The notes below the pieces were generated by a model. It did no database searches. It had not been told where the DNA came from and worked only from the letters and a program-made list of their open reading frames with translations. Of a DNA stretch of 64,000 nt, positions 33,301 through 48,300 are shown one piece after another. Each line of letters begins with the position of its first letter. Within the stretch, counting starts at the first letter, position 1. This DNA comes from Antilocapra americana (taxonomy: Eukaryota > Chordata > Mammalia > Artiodactyla > Antilocapridae), in the NCBI GenBank assembly GCA_007570785.1, contig ML660201.1, positions 44,354,473 through 44,418,472 on the forward strand. Direction: 5' to 3'. The translations under genes were made by a program, and so were the position numbers.

Positions 33301-36300
33301 ACACTCGGCATGCATGTGGCAGCCCCCATGGCGGATGAGACAGCTGTTGGCTTCTGGGGGAAGAGGCGCTGGGATGAGGGGTGGCCCCTCCACCCATCCG
33401 TCTGTCCCTTCAGGTGCTCATGCCCTGGTCTCAGCACCCACACTCCCCTGTGCCCCTCAGCCCATCCTGGTCTGACTGACTGAAGGCAGACCCCCAGACT
33501 GCATCGGCCCTGGTGGGGGACCCCAGCCTCACCCTGGCACAGCTCCCCGTCGCCCACGTAGCCGTCCAGGCAGGTGCATGTCCGCTGACCAGGTGCCACG
33601 GTTGTGCAGTTGGCGTGGGGGGAGCAGCCACCGTGGTCGTGCACGCATGGGTCCACCGCTAGGGGCAGACAGGCCCAGAGAGCTGTGAGCAGGGAGGGGG
33701 GCCAAGAGGGCAGCAGCAGAGGAAAGGGGGAGGCCGGGGCAGGGGTGAGACCCAGAGAGGACCCAGACTGGATCTAAAAGGCGGGGAAAGAGCCCTGGGG
33801 TGGTGGAGGGGCTGGACCTGAACAGGAGACGCCGTCACCCGAGTACCCCGCAGCACAGACGCACACAGGGGCTGCGGCCGCGTCCTGCACGCAGCTGGGG
33901 GGACAGCAACAGCTCAGTGGGGCCCGCTGGCCCCCGCCCTGACCCCAGCACCCCCACCCTCCGGCCCCAAGCTCGCTCACTCACTTGGCATTGGGGTCAC
34001 ACTTCTGCAGGCACGGAGGGCCACTGATTTCTGGGGGGGTAGGAGGATGATGGTTCTGATCGTGCGGACCCCAGAACCGCCTCCCCAGGACGCGCCCCTC
34101 TCCCCGGGGGGCCGCTCCTCACTCTGGTCGCAGCGGAGGCCCTGCCAACCCAGGTTGCAGATGCAGCTTCCGTCCCCGAGGAGGCCCTCCCGGCACAGCC
34201 CGTGGGCGCAGTCGCATGCTGGGAGCAGGAAGGGGCGGGGACAGGAATCAGCTGCTGCCCTGCTCCAAGGTCTCCGTGCCCACTGCCCTCGGCCGGCGAC
34301 TCCACCTCTCCTGCCCACCCCCCGCCCCCGGTTCACCTCCGGTGCAGTTGGGCCCGTAGCGGCCCAGCTCACACATCTCACAGGCCGACCCGTGGAAGCC
34401 CTCATGGCAGCGGCACTCCCCGCTGCCCAGGAGCCGGTCCTGGCACTGCCCGTGGCCCGAGCACACACCGCCCAGACCCCCCGGGCACGGCTCACACAGG
34501 GTGCCGAAGAAGCCAGGGCAGCAGTCAGGCACCTGCGGGGGGGCGTGAGGACGTCAGGGGGTGGGAAACGGGGACGGAAGGGCCAGGCATCAGAGAAACG
34601 GAGCCTGCCCTCTACAAGCCTCCGCAGCAGACCTGAAAGGAGGGCCAGCAGGGCCCTCCTGCTGCCCCCAGGGCTGGGCTGGTGCAGTCAGCTCCAGGCT
34701 GAGCCCTTTTTCCCCCTTTGCACCCCCAGTCCCTGGAGACACGGCCTCAGGGACACACACCTGCCCCTCCAACCTCAGCCCTCTCTCCCTTCCCCTTCCT
34801 CCCGGCTGTGGCTTCCAGACTTCATCTCCGTCCCAGCCCCCGCCGCTGCCCCTGAAGCCTAATCTGGCCTCCTGCCCTGCCCGCTCTCCCACCTCCTCCC
34901 CTCTGGTCAAAGGTAGGGGGTGCAGGGGGGGGGGGTCCTGTTTCAGGGCAAACCTGGATCTTCTTGGCACACGTGTAAGAACAGCCCCGGGAGAAGGAGT
35001 AGCCAGACCGGTAGACACAGCTCTTCCTGGGGGTGTCCTGGAAACGAGGACGGGCGGAGGGCTCAGCCAGTGGTCGTGGAGGGGCAAGGCGGTGAACAGG
35101 GAGACGGATAGACTACAGAGATCAGCAGATGAGCAGGACAGATAGCAAAAGGGTCAAAGAAGGACCAGGACAGGCCCCAGGCAGAGAGGGCAGGTGAGAC
35201 CCAGGCATGGGCCGCAGGGGCAAGGCTTCAGGCCGCCAGTCTGGTGAGGCTTCCTCTGGGCAGACCTGAGCCAGGCCTCCAGGGAAGTCAAGTGGCCCAG
35301 GCTGTCCAGGAGCCCACGCCCAGGTGAGCAGAGCTGGGCTGGGGAACCTGGACACCTGGGGCGCGTGAGAGCCGGTGAAGCAGGGACGGAATGAGCTGGG
35401 CCCCTTCTCACCTCCAGCTGGTAGCCCTGAGTGCAGCGGAATTTCCGGCTACAGTTCACACATTTCTCCTGAGGAAAAAGAGGGCAGAGGATTAGGTGGC
35501 CAGAGGCCTCCTCGGCACAGCTCTCCCACCCTCCCCAGCACCCCCCACCCCTCCCGCCTCCAGGCCTCTTACCCGCAGGGCCTCTGCGTGGCTGTGCAGG
35601 CAGCGGCTTGAGCCCACCATCAGGACCCCCGACAGGCCAAAGAGCGAGCGGCCAGGGGCCTGCAGCACAGGGCCTTCCAGCGGCACATGGTTCACCTCGG
35701 GCTGCAGTGGGGTGGACAGAGACTGAACCCCTCTCCCCCCCAACCCTTACCTCAGGGGCTGCAGGCCAGGGAGGTACCCCAGATCTGGCGTAATACCATG
35801 GCCTGGGGGGCGGGGTCTCCCAGGATAGGCCATTCCTGGACCACAGGCTGGAGGTGCCCAGATGGGGAAATTCCAAAGGAAAGGGGTGTTCAGGAGCAGG
35901 GACTCCTTTGCCCCTACCCTCACCCAGTGCCAACCTGGCCACTATGGTTATAGAAGACAAGCCAGTGGGCTGGCCCCAGGAGGGAGTTGCGGTGTCCCCC
36001 CTTGCCCAGGGCCTCCGTGGACAGTGCCTCGCCTACGATCACGTGGTTTCGCACGACGTCCAAGTCCTGGAGCAAGGAGGAGAAGCTCAGGGCCGTGGGA
36101 TGGGAGGCCGGCCCGCACCCCCCGGTGGCCCCGGGTCCCAGTGATCTCACCAGGCTGCTGCTGTTGACGTGGGCCTCCAAAGAGTGGTTGGTTGGCACGA
36201 AGATAGTGTAGGCAGTGGCAGCCTCAATCTGGGGAACCAGCTTGTGGCGCTAGGGGCAGGGGCAGGTGTCAGGGGTGGCCTGCTCGCTCTCAGTCCCCAC

Positions 36301-39300
36301 CCTGGTCAGGGGGAGGGCACCCCTGGCCAGACTCCCCCTCCGCCTGCCCTTACCTGCAGCAGCTCCCGGAAGAGGTGGAAGGCAGGCACCGAGTCCAGCT
36401 GCTGCAGCAATCCCTGCCCCTCCGGCACACCCCCTCTTGGAGGCAGTAAGACCTGGCACAGAACACGGGGGCTGGTCAGCATGTCCCGGCCGCTTGGCCT
36501 GCCTAGCAGCTTCCCTGTGCACACACACCCCTCCAGCCATACCTGGCTGAGGACATGTAGGACACCATTGGTGGCAAGGAGGTCAGCCACGTCCACGCTG
36601 GCATTTTGCACCCAGACCCTCTGGAAGGCAGCAGGAAAGAGCTCAGGTAGACACTTAAGAGTGGGTATAGCACCAAGAGAGGCTGCTGGCCACAAGGTAC
36701 CCAAGCGACCTGGACACCCTCAGACTCAGGACCTACCACAAGGGCACACCAACAGACAAGCGCCGGCCGTGCAGTCACTCCGGCCCGAAGACGCTGCCCA
36801 GCAGCAAATGTGTGCTGAGCACAGCATCTGGGCTCGGCCCTGGCAGGGCAAGGGGACCCTGGGCTGGGAAGCCTGCAGCCACCACTCAAATTGCCCCCAT
36901 GCCCGTAGGGCCCTTCTGCCCAAAGCTCACCACATACCCCACTGACGTTGTGAATCTCCCAGCATACAGCGGGGTTCAGGGTGGGTACATTCTGCCCGTG
37001 TAGCCGGGCCAGCTCCTCCTCGGACAGGGCGCCCTGGAGAAAATGGGCCCTGGGGGGACATAGTTTAGAGGGACCATGGAACCAGGTTAGTGTAACCTAC
37101 ACACTTCGCCCCACAGTGAACACGTGCCAAGTGAGGACCTCTGGGGAGGGGTTGGGTCTGGTACAAGAGTCCCCTCCCAGAGCCCAGCCCCGGCAGCCCA
37201 CCTGACCAGCTGCGGCAGCATCCTTGGCTGAAGCCAGAAGGCCCGGTCCTTGGTGCTCAGCCTACGGATGGCAGACTCCGAGGGCACCAAGGCTGTGACT
37301 CGGCTGTCGACAGGAAGGGTGATGCCGGCCCCCTGGGCACATGGTGTGTAGGGGTGCAGGAGTCATGAAGGCAGCCACCACCTTGAGATCGCAGTCCCCA
37401 GCCTCCAGGCCTACCCTCCACCTCCAGCTCTTAGAAGCTGTTATGTGGCCTGGACGTGAGTCCCCAGCCCCAGCATTCTGCCGGATCCTACCTTGATCCA
37501 CTGGTAGAAGACGGAGAAGTGGGCATTTGCCTCCAGCTCCTGAAGGGAGAGAAAAAGCTGAAGTCACCTGTCTAAGACCAGACTTGAGCCCCTTCCCAGG
37601 GACCCTGGGCACTGCCAGACCGCCCTCCCCACCCCCAAGTACACGAGAGGACTCTTGTCGGAGAGCAGGGAACCACTCACCCTGAGGATGTCTCCGTAGC
37701 AGCTGAAGCCATCACCCCCATAGCCAGGGGGGCATGTGCAGACCCGCTGGCCTCCCCCCACTGCCCGGCAGGTGGCCTGGGGTGGAAGGGCAGAGACAGC
37801 CTCCATTCAGGATAGCACCCCCGTCCATCTCTCCATTCACCCTGGCCCATCCTCGTCTGTCCGCCTACCCACCCCTCTCCCTCCACCCAGTCTGTATTCA
37901 AGTGGCTCCTTTGCTGGGCCTGGCCCTGTCCTCCAAGACCAGTGAGCACTTGACATGTGTTACCGCGAACCACCACAGCAGACGGGGCAGCTGGGAGGCC
38001 TTGGACCCCCAGGAGAGGCCTGAGCTGAGAGCAGGAGAAGCTAGCCAGGCCATGGGTGTGGGGCGGGGAGGCAGGACGGGCGTGGGGGCAGGGGATGGAC
38101 TGTGGGCAGGGGTGGGGCCTTCAAACGGAGGCGCCAAAGCCACTTATGGGCAAGCAGGTGACAGGGTTTAGATTTGGGGTACAGAAAGATCCCAATCCTG
38201 ATGGGAGACAAGGACACTGCTGGGGCCAACCTCCCCCATCCCCGCTGCCCGCACCGGGCACGGAGACCTCTCAGGGCCCCCTCACCAGATCATGGCAGCC
38301 CCCGTTGCCTGCCCGGCAGGGGTCAATGGGACTGCACACGTAGCCGTCTCCCGCGAAGCCCAGCTTGCAGGCGCACCGGCTCTGGAGAGGGAGAGGTCGC
38401 GGGCAGGGAGCCTCATCTCACCAGAAGCACAGAACCCTTTCCTCCCCGACCACTCAGCCCCCGACAGGCGCAGGCCTCTGGGGAGGCCTGTTCAGACCCC
38501 TGAGGAGCTTCTCCCAGCCCCAGCCTCGGAGGCTCACGTTCCAGTGCAGAGACTGAGGCCCTGAGGGGAGACTGGCTCTCGGGAAGAACCCCAGGAAATG
38601 AGGGAGCCTGGGCCCGGCCAGGCTGCTGAGGTCTGCAGCATGTGGTGAGCGGGCAGGTCTGGCCAAGGCCAGCCCAGGGATGGCGGCTGGGATCCCACCT
38701 GCTACCCTGTCACTCTGCTTGGCTGCCCCAATCATCCCCGCTAAATGCTGGTGTCCCTGGGCTTGTCCACACTGTGGGGAGCCGCTAGTGAGACGCCCTG
38801 GACCTCAGCTGCCCCTCTCTGCGTGTTGGGGGCACCTCCACCTCCTTATTCCATCCTCGGCTCTGAACCTGAAAGCTCCTGACGCAGTTCGCATCCGGCT
38901 CTCAGGTCACCTGCGTGCCTCTGCTGAGGCCCCAGGAGCAGAGGGAGCCCCCTGGGTCCCTGCACCAGCCCAGGCCACCCAGAGGCTGACCTTGCCGCCA
39001 CAGCCAGGCCTGGCCTCCCGGCTTGCATGTTCGATTCTTCAATGCTAGCAAGTCCCCAGGCTCACCAGGCCTGACGGGCCTCGCAGGGAAGGTTTCAGAT
39101 TCTGAGATCCTGCGACTGGAGTCTGAGACTCCAAGTCCCAGAGCTGGATGTCTAAAGATTTCAGGATGTCACTCTCCTTATGCAGGGGTCTCTTCTAGCT
39201 TTTGCTCAGGACTGAATCCCTACATCTAGAACAGTGAGCAGCATGTGACAGGTGCCTGGTGACCTGCGGGAAACCAGCGGGCGAGTGGATGAGCTACTCG

Positions 39301-42300
39301 CTGTTAGACAATGGCCCTGGCGGCCAGTTAGAGCAGAGGACTCGTGGATTCCTGGTTATGAGTCCTCAGCCCTGACAGGCAGGAGTCACAGCCTTCTGGT
39401 CTGGAAACGATGCTGCCCTACGCTGGCACTGGAACACGCCTTCCTCTCAAGTACTGTGACCTTCATGTTGGCTTCCAGCACCTGTCTGCTGCTTTCAGAC
39501 TGTACAACTCAACGTTTCAGAACTGGATTCTCATTCGTGTCTGAGGTTTGAGACCCTGAGCCTGAGTTCTTAGAGTGGATGATGCTAGACTCAGATGAGC
39601 TAGGGGTAGAGTCCCCACAGCCCCACCCCACCCTGCTCTCTCGAGGCCTGCCAAGCTCACCTGCCCGGGTCCCACATAGCTGCAGAGGGCATCAGCATGG
39701 CAGCCACCTCGCGAGTCCAGCTCACACTCATCGATGGCCACGCAGACACGACCATCCCCACTCCAGCCTTTGTGGCATGTGCAGTGGTGGGTGCCCCGGA
39801 CCCCAGGGACACACTCGGCCTGTGGGAGCCACGGATGAAGGACTCAGGGCGGCAGGGTGCAAGGCTGGGGACGAGGGAGCCCCGCCTCTAGCCCGTGGGT
39901 CAGGCCTCCAGGCCAAGGGCCAGGCTCACGTTCTCCGAGCACCCGCCGCGGTCTGGGCGGGAGCAGGGTTCACTGGGTGTGCAGGAGAAGCCATCACCCT
40001 CAAAGCCATCCAGACAGAGACACCTGGGGGTGGGTAAACGAAGGGCCTCCAGTGAGCCTCAGGGAGCTCTGAGCAACCTGACAAGCAGTCACGGGGCGTG
40101 GGGGGCAGAGAGGGAGCCCAGGTCCTCACCTGGAGACACCACCCTGGTTAACGCAGCGGGCATGTGGGTGGCACGGCTGGGCCTGCTCTGTGGGCCCACA
40201 GCTCACCGTGGACTCGTTGCAGAAGCGGCCGCTGAAGCCTGGGGCACACGTGCCACGCTGGCACACACCCCCACTGCCTGGACGGTTGTCACACAGACCA
40301 TGGACACAGCCGCAGTCTGCAAGGAGCAGATGGAGCAGGGAGACTGAGACAGAGGCATGGCTGGCTGGGAGCCAGGATGCAGCTGGGCAATGCTGGGACT
40401 GGAGCAGCCAGAGAGGTCTGACTGTAGGGTCACAAAGCCAGGTCACCCCAGACTCGAAGGCAGAGGAGAAGAAACCAGAGTGGAGCAATTCATTGCTTGT
40501 AGTCACCCTTTTCTCGCTGCCCTACTCCCAACACCATCAGAGAGTTCTGTGTGTCTAACCTAAACCCTGCATGCTTTAAGACTGAACCGTGGTTGTCTTT
40601 CTGGTATGGATCAAACAGACATCTGCTTGGGTTTCCAAAACCTTCTCCGTGATCTGTGGTCCGAACCCTTCTTCCTGAGGTTCTATTTCATGTCTTGGGA
40701 GTCCCCAGCCCCTCTTGCAAGGCCTTGGTAGGGACCACCCACCTTCCTGGCACTGGTCGCCATGCTTGTTCGGGTTGGAGCAGATGTGGCAGGCGATGCC
40801 CTTGTAGTCTGGGAAGCAGAGGCAGGCCCCACTGCCCTGGACCCCATCGCTGCACTGGGGGTGGGCAGGAGGCAACAACAGTCACTGGCAAACGATTATC
40901 CATACCCTCTACCCCAACACCCCTTCTCCCCACAGGCTAACTCTGTGACCCTGATCCCTGCAGAAGACCTCTTGCTGGAAGAGACCTTGAATCACGGATG
41001 CTGCCAAAAGAACCAGCCCCCTAAAAAGCACCTGGCCCTAGAGGGTTCACGGGTGACTTCTGCTCAACCTAGGCGTCCCTATCCCCCACTCCTCGTGCCA
41101 GGGCAGGAGGAGACTTACGTTGCCTTTGCCATAGCAGGGGTTGGAAAAGCCCCCAGGACACTGTAAACAGTCAGGCCCAAAAAACCCTTTGCAGCAGCCA
41201 GGTTTCTGTAAGAGAACACATCTGAGGGTCCGTCGGGAGCCACGCTGACCCCCCAGTCCAGCTGGCTTCTGCTCCCTGGCCCCGTGTTGGGGCGAGCAGG
41301 GGGTGGGCGAGGCCCCTCTGGGACACCTTTTCTACCATTAGGATGCAGCACAGCACTCAGCCATCCTGGGGGGCTCCCAAGGAGAAGCAAGTGCCCCAGG
41401 TTGCCAGGGAGCAAGCGTCCCGGACCCAGGCTCACCTGGATGGTCTGGTTGCAGTAATGGGCGCAGCCCTTCTTCAGGACGTTGAGCCCAGTAGGGTCGT
41501 GGATGTAGACACACTCCTCAGGAGAGATGTCCTGGGTGGGCCGGGCCAGGCTGGTCAACTGGCAGGGGTCCTGGGCCGGCTCCCTCGCCAGGCAGCCCTG
41601 GTCCAAGGACCTCACCCCCACCCCTGGGCCAGGCACTTCCACTGTCAGTGGGGCTGTGCCTCCAGGTCCACCCAAGCCTCCCAGCCCAGCTTCCTCAGCC
41701 TGACCCAGGGCAGAAACCTCGCTGGGCAGTCAGGAGTCAGCCCCTAAGGACTGGGCCAAGGGATGCTCACCAGCTTCACGCTGTTGGGGGGACATGCACT
41801 GGTGTTCAGGGCTTGGCAGTCCACACAGGAGCCCTGAGCAGGGCAAGGGGAGGAGGGGAGAAGGGTTAGTCACAGTTTATTTATTTAGCAAACCTTAAGA
41901 GGGTGGCACTGAGATATGAGAAGAGTCACCACAGTAGGGCAGGGGAGGTGGGGAGGGGGCATTCCAGGCAGAGGGAAGAGGGCGAAGGCCTCGTGGTGAG
42001 AGCGCGCCTGTGAAAGCAGCTGAGGCCTGGCCGGGGACAGGGTGGAGAGGCATGAGTGACGGCCAAGGGCTCGTCAGCAAGACTGCTGAGGGCTGGGAGT
42101 GGGGTGTCCAGGCCAAACTGTGGGGCCTATGCCTGAGCTCCAGAGCTACCCACTCTCTAGAGGACTTCCTGGAAGATGACCCCCACGCAAGCGGCACTCA
42201 CCGCCACAACCGCGTGCTTCTCCTCGTTGCAGAGCTTGGGCAGGATGGGCAGGATGGTCGGGGGCAGCAGGACACCCTCCAGCATGTGGATCACGCCATT

Positions 42301-45300
42301 GGCAGCCAGCACGTCCACTCTCCGCAGGGGGACCCCCTCAGGTCCCAGCAGGATGCGCCCCTGTGGCAGAGCCCAGAGTGCATCCTCGGCCTGGCCCCCA
42401 CCTCTGCACTCAATGTGCTATTGAGGCCCACCCTGCCGGCCACCTCTTCACCCCCTCCCTGGCAACGTCTCCAGCAGGCAGAACCGCTCCAGCCTCCACG
42501 CCCTGATCCATAAGGTTTCTGCCACACGGAGCCCCCCGAGTTTGCTGGGACCCAGGAGAGGGATTGGGCTATGCCTGCTCCCATATGACCCCCACCAGGG
42601 GCTGCTGGACTCGAAGCTCAACAGCAGGTCTGCAAGAGGCTTGACAGTGGCTATCACCAGCCCCTCCACTGGTCCATCCCTGTGGAGCTCACCTCCTCTG
42701 AGATATTCACAGCCAGGATCTGGTTTGCCATGGTGAGCACCCGACCCTTGGAGATGAGCTTCTCAACGGTCAGCTGGGGTAGAGGAGAGGGTGGCCTTAG
42801 GCTGGGCACTGGCTACACCTTGGGGCCATGTCCAGTCCTGCTCAGGGGACTTGCAGCTACCACCTTGGTCCTCAGACTCTTCCCTGTGCTATAGAGTCCA
42901 GATGGCAGTGGGGAGGAGAAGGGGCCCCGGGGGAAGACTGGACTCTGCGGACAAATCCTCTGAGGGCCCAGAGGCAGGTGTCAGCTGGCCACCCTCCCAG
43001 AGGACCTCTCACCTGGCCATGGTTGTAGACGTGATACCTCACCAGTTCCTGCAGTTTGGAGAGACCCTGGCAGGAGAGAGGGGTCTTGGCTGCTCAAGGC
43101 TCTGGGACCTATACCCCCAGCCCCCTCTCTCTGATGAGCTTACCGCTGTGAAGAGGTAGACCAGGCGGCCATCCCGCAAGCCATCCACTGCCTCATTGCT
43201 GGGGGCAAAGACTGTGAAGGGCCCAGGCCCATCCAGGAAGGAGGGCAGCCCGCAGTTCTGTGGCAGTGAGAAAGAGGCTTGGGGGCTCCATGGCCAGCCC
43301 TTACCTCTACATCCTGCCTGGGCCCTGGGGCACTCAGTCTGCAGGGAACGCCCACCAGGAGTAAGTGGGAGACACTGGCAACAGGTTCACACTACCACAG
43401 AGCCACAGGACGCAGATGGGCAGGTTCTGGGACGGGGGCGTGGGCCAAGGCCTGTCCTACTCCAGAAACCCAGGTGACTGTGGGGCTACATTCTGGGCAA
43501 TGAGAGGTCCTGGCCCAAAAGATAAGATGGGCTGGGACCTTTCCCCTAGACTCACCTCCAGGATGGTTTCAAATCGGCTGAACACCTCAGTGGAGGCAAG
43601 GATCTGGCCAATGGTCCTCTGTGAGAAGGCATGAGTGTGAGGGCCAAGGGGCAAAGGAGCTCCGCTCCAGCCCTGCCCTTCTCTGAACTCGGCGCGGGTC
43701 AGAGGGCATCCAGCAGCACAGGGCTGGGGGACACTAGCTTACCTTGGGGTCCTCAGGGAGCTCTGGTGGGGGCTGCAACCGCAAGGCAGTGACCACGTGG
43801 AAGAGGCCATTGGCTGCTGGGTAGTTGGCCTTGTGGATGGTGAATGAATGCTGCGGCAGGTCTTGGTACTTGTAGGTATATTTCTGACGAGACACGAGAT
43901 CATCGGCTCAGACTCCAAGTACCCACCCTTTGTCCTAGGCTCTGTCTGCCTCCACGCCTTCTCCTGGGCTGTGTTCCCCACACTGAGGACCCTGCTTACC
44001 CTGAAGCGGCTGAAACTAACAGTGATCTCCTGCCCGGCCAGCGTCCACCACCGGCGTGGAGCCTGGGTCCCTGCCTCCTCCAGCATGTGCTGGCCAGCGA
44101 TGATGTGCTGTCTGCACAGCTGCTGGGCAACGGATGCCTGCGGGCACCGGGGCAGGGGTGTCGAGTGGGCCCAGGGCGGGCGGTCCTCCATTGTCCAAGC
44201 AATGGGGGCACAAAGGGCCTCCCAGGGCATGGCCCCCAGAGTATGCGGGCGGTGGGGATGCTCTGCGGGCCCTGCAGCCTGGGGCAGGTCCAGGGAGGAG
44301 GCGGGGGCTCACGTTCATGGTCCTAGAGGAAACGAGCGGCGCCAGCACGGTGAACGGGCCCGATGTGCTGAGGATCTCCCGGCAGCCCTGGTCTGGGAGC
44401 AGGAAGGGGGCGCGTCAAGAGTGGGTCTGGGAGGCCCGCAGGCATCAGCCCTGGGCCTTGGAGAGTTGTTCAGGGGGGGCGAGGGGATGTTGGGGTAGAT
44501 CTCGGGTAAATGAGGACATCAGCATCTGGAGGGCGAGCTCCCACCTCCATCATACACCCCAACCCAGTCCTGCCTGCTACAGCTCTTGGGCAGAGAAACA
44601 AGGCATCTCCAGAGAGCCCTCCAAGGATGCTAGGTGTGAGGGGCGGGGTCTCAGGCAGGGGGCAGGGTCACACACCCAGCATGGCAAAGGTGACTCTCAG
44701 CCGCAGTAACATGCTTGTCTGGCTGGCCTTCTGCACCTCGTGGAGCAGGTGTCCGTAGCAGGCGCGCCCGTCCCCCACCTCGCCCTCCTTGCACACACAG
44801 CTGGGGACGTGCGTTGAGACCAGTCAGGTTTGGGGGATGGGGGGTGCATGGCCAGGCACCCCCTCCCAACCCTCACCCACCATCCCCACAGGCCCTGAGG
44901 TTCACACGGGCACACACTTGCCCTGGCCCAGCGCCCCACTCCGCTGTCCCTGGGGCCCAGCCCGAGGCCCCTGTGCTCACCTGGTCTTTCCATCAGGGGT
45001 CACCTGGCAGGTGGCTGAGCGGTCACAGGAGAAGGCAGAGCAGTAGGCAAAGCAGCCCGCGGAGCTGTCGTGGGCAATGCTGACCAGGCCTGGCTTACAT
45101 GAGCAGGAGGCCTGGCCCGCCCGGCCGGGGAGGGTTGGGGTGATACCACGTCCATGAGAACCCACAGAGCTCCGCGGGGCCCCCACGGCTACCCTCCCAG
45201 TAGCGGGCTGTCAGCCTCCTCCCATTTCATAAACGGGGCGGCTGAGGCTCCCAGGAGACCCGTGACGTAGCCATGGCCAGAATGAGTGGGGGAGCACTGG

Positions 45301-48300
45301 GGGCCGCCAGCTCACCTGGCCTGGCCTCCTGTACAGACACAGGGTGGAGTTGGTGGGGCAGCCTCCGTTGTTGGTGACGCACGGGTCCTGGGGCAGACAC
45401 ACCGTCCCATCCCCATGGTAGTTCTCAGGGCAGCGACACTGGGCTTGCCCCATGGGGCTCACAGAGCACTGGGCAAGTGGGGAGCAGGGTGACGGCCGAC
45501 AGGGGTCCGAGACTGCGGGGGCGCAGAGAGAGCCCACGTGAGCCGGGCCCCCAGGAACCCCGGCCCTCTGCAGCCTCTAGCCAGGATGGCCCAGAGACCA
45601 GTGAGCAGGCTGATCCACACCGTGGGGATGGGCCCTATTTCCCTCCCTCAGGGACAGCTCTCCGTCCCTGAAAATGACCAGATTGTACTTGCTCACCCTG
45701 AGCTGGGGCCCTGGCCTCCTCTAGACCCCTGACTTACCCCGGCACTCACCACCCTGCTGGGTGTGGCCAGGCAGGCAGCTGCAGGCAGGGGCCTCTGCAG
45801 AGCACTGGGAGTTCCGGGGACAGTTCAGGGCCTGGCAGGCAGGGAGCTCTGAGTGGAGAAAGGAGAGGATTTATTGCAGCAGCTCCAAGCTCTGGGTTAG
45901 GGAGGAACACTGGAGTGGAGAGGCCCTGCCCGCTCTGCTGTGTGACCCTGGCCAGGGCCCCACCCTCTCTGGGCCTGCAGGCGGTGAAGGTTTCAGGTGA
46001 CACTCCCTCCCCCAGCCAGCTGTGTGCCTCTCACACTTGGAAGGAAGCCAAGCTGCAGGCGGAGGTCCCATCATGCTCTGGCCCGTGAGGAGTGCCACCC
46101 CAGCAGCTGCTCACCTTGGTCACAGCGGGCTCCAGTGTATCCAGCGAAGCACAGGCAGCTTCCATCCCCACGCGGCCCGTGGCGGCACACGCCGTACACA
46201 CAGCTGCACACTGGGAGGGACACGCAGGGAAGGTGGGACCCCAGTCCCACCTGGCGGGCATAAGAGGATGAAAAGTCCCTGCCCTCTACATCTCCAGAAA
46301 CTCAGCGCCTGCAGGCACAACCTCCAGAAGACAGAGGCGTGGGGCAGGACAACAGGGGAGGTGGGAGTCCAGGGCAGGCACCTGGCCTAGTGTGGGGGCT
46401 CAGGGAAGGCTTTCTAGAAGAGGCCTCTAAGAACAGCAAGTGCAAGGCCTAGAGATGTGGTCAAGCACGGCTCGTGTCCCCAGAGGAGATGTGCGAGCCT
46501 GGGCGGCTGGTTGCAGGGACTGGGTCCACACTGGCCCCCAAGTGGACACCGGCCATGACCTCCTGCTGGGCCAGTGCCTACCTGACTGGCAGTCAGGCCC
46601 AAACCGGTTGGGGTCCCGACACTCCTGGCAGGCTGAGCCAGCGAAGTTCTCCTGGTGGAGAGATGCACCAAGTTAGCGCAGCCCCTCATGCCCGCCCCTC
46701 CACCCAGCGCCACCGGGCCCTCACCTGGCACACGCAGGTCCCGTTCCCGTCTATGCCATCCAGGCAGGTCCCGTGGCTGCTGCATGGGGTCTCAGCACCG
46801 CCAGGGCACTCTGTGGACCGCCCCCCCACCCCAGCAGAACTCAGGTCTGTCCCGAAGACCCCCAGTTGGCCCAAGCCTAGCAGCTCTGGACAGCTTCAGA
46901 CGTGGTCCCTCCCCTGGGGGCAGCCAGAGTCAGGTGGCCAAGCTGTGCATTAAATGAGCCAGATGAAGGGGCATGCCAGCAGGCAGGGGCGTGAGGAGCA
47001 AGGCTGGGACCCTCCCCCGTACCATAGCACTGGGACCCCCAGTAGCCAGGGCAGCAGGCCTTCTGCACCACATCCTTCCAGCACTCCAGGCTGCAGCCGC
47101 TCATGGACAACAGAGAGTCCCCCAGCTGGACCTCGTATCTGGGGACCACGGATGGGCAGGATGATGGGAGGACTGCCCCATGCAGCCCCCAGCCCAGCCT
47201 CCCCTCCCAGGGTTCCGCAGCTCTTACTACTCCCCCCATCCCTTCCCTCCTGGCCCCCCATGAGCTGAGCACAGGGCCTGGTCCACCAGGGATGCTCAGT
47301 AAATAGCACTTGGCCCGCCTCTTTCTCCTTTCTCCCTGCCTACCTCTGTCCCACCAGAGGGGCCGAGAGACACGTAGGTGAGTGAATCCCTGCCCTCACT
47401 CCCCAGGCCTGCCAAGCCCTCCTGGTCTCCTGCCACCCTACAGGACAGCCCTGGAGGTAAGCAACGGTGGGGATGCGCACCGGCAGTCCTGTGAGATCTT
47501 CTCCGGAAAGGCCCGAATCCAGCCCAAGGGACACACTCGCTTCTTGATGGCAGGGCATGGGGTGCAGGGTATGTGAGTGACGAACTTGGTCTTCACATCG
47601 CAGCGTTTGGACTGGACCTGGGCCAGGGGCAGGGTTTGGAGTGAGGGGCCTGGACCCTGCACACAGCCAGGACTCTTGACCATAGCGAGGCCGAGCACCC
47701 TCTCTGAAGGAGCTGATTCCCCATCTGTTCATCGAGGAGGCCCTGAGTCTGGGGGGACCCTGCCTGTCACAGGCTGTCCCCTGCCACAGTGTGTCCCTAG
47801 GTCCACAGCTGCGCACCTCTGCCTGGGGGCCCAAGGGCACACACAGAAGCCCGAGTCTCTGCCTGCTGACGTAGGGGGCACCCGGCGTTTTTGTTCCATT
47901 CTGGGTGATTCACAAGATAAAACTGAACCCCAGGGGCAAGTGGCCCTCGGCGTAGCTACCCAGGGACTTCTCACCTTTCATTTAAACATAAACACTGAGT
48001 GACAGACAGTGCTGGGGAGGGGAACACGGCCACACCACCCCATCCCCAGACAGGATGAGAGCTTCAGCCTCACGCCGTGGGGCTGGCCCTCTGCTCTGAG
48101 CACATCCCTAGCTCTGTGCTGGCTGACCCCCTCCGCCAGCCAAGGACCCTGCTTGCTCCCTCAGGTCAGAGCCCCAGCAGCCAGCACCATGCCTGCAGCT
48201 GACCCACCTGAGCAGGCATGTGAGAGGCAGTCTGAGTTTGGGCCGAGCGGCCCCAAGCCCTGGTCTAGGCCTAACCCATGACCCCACACACCAGCTGGGA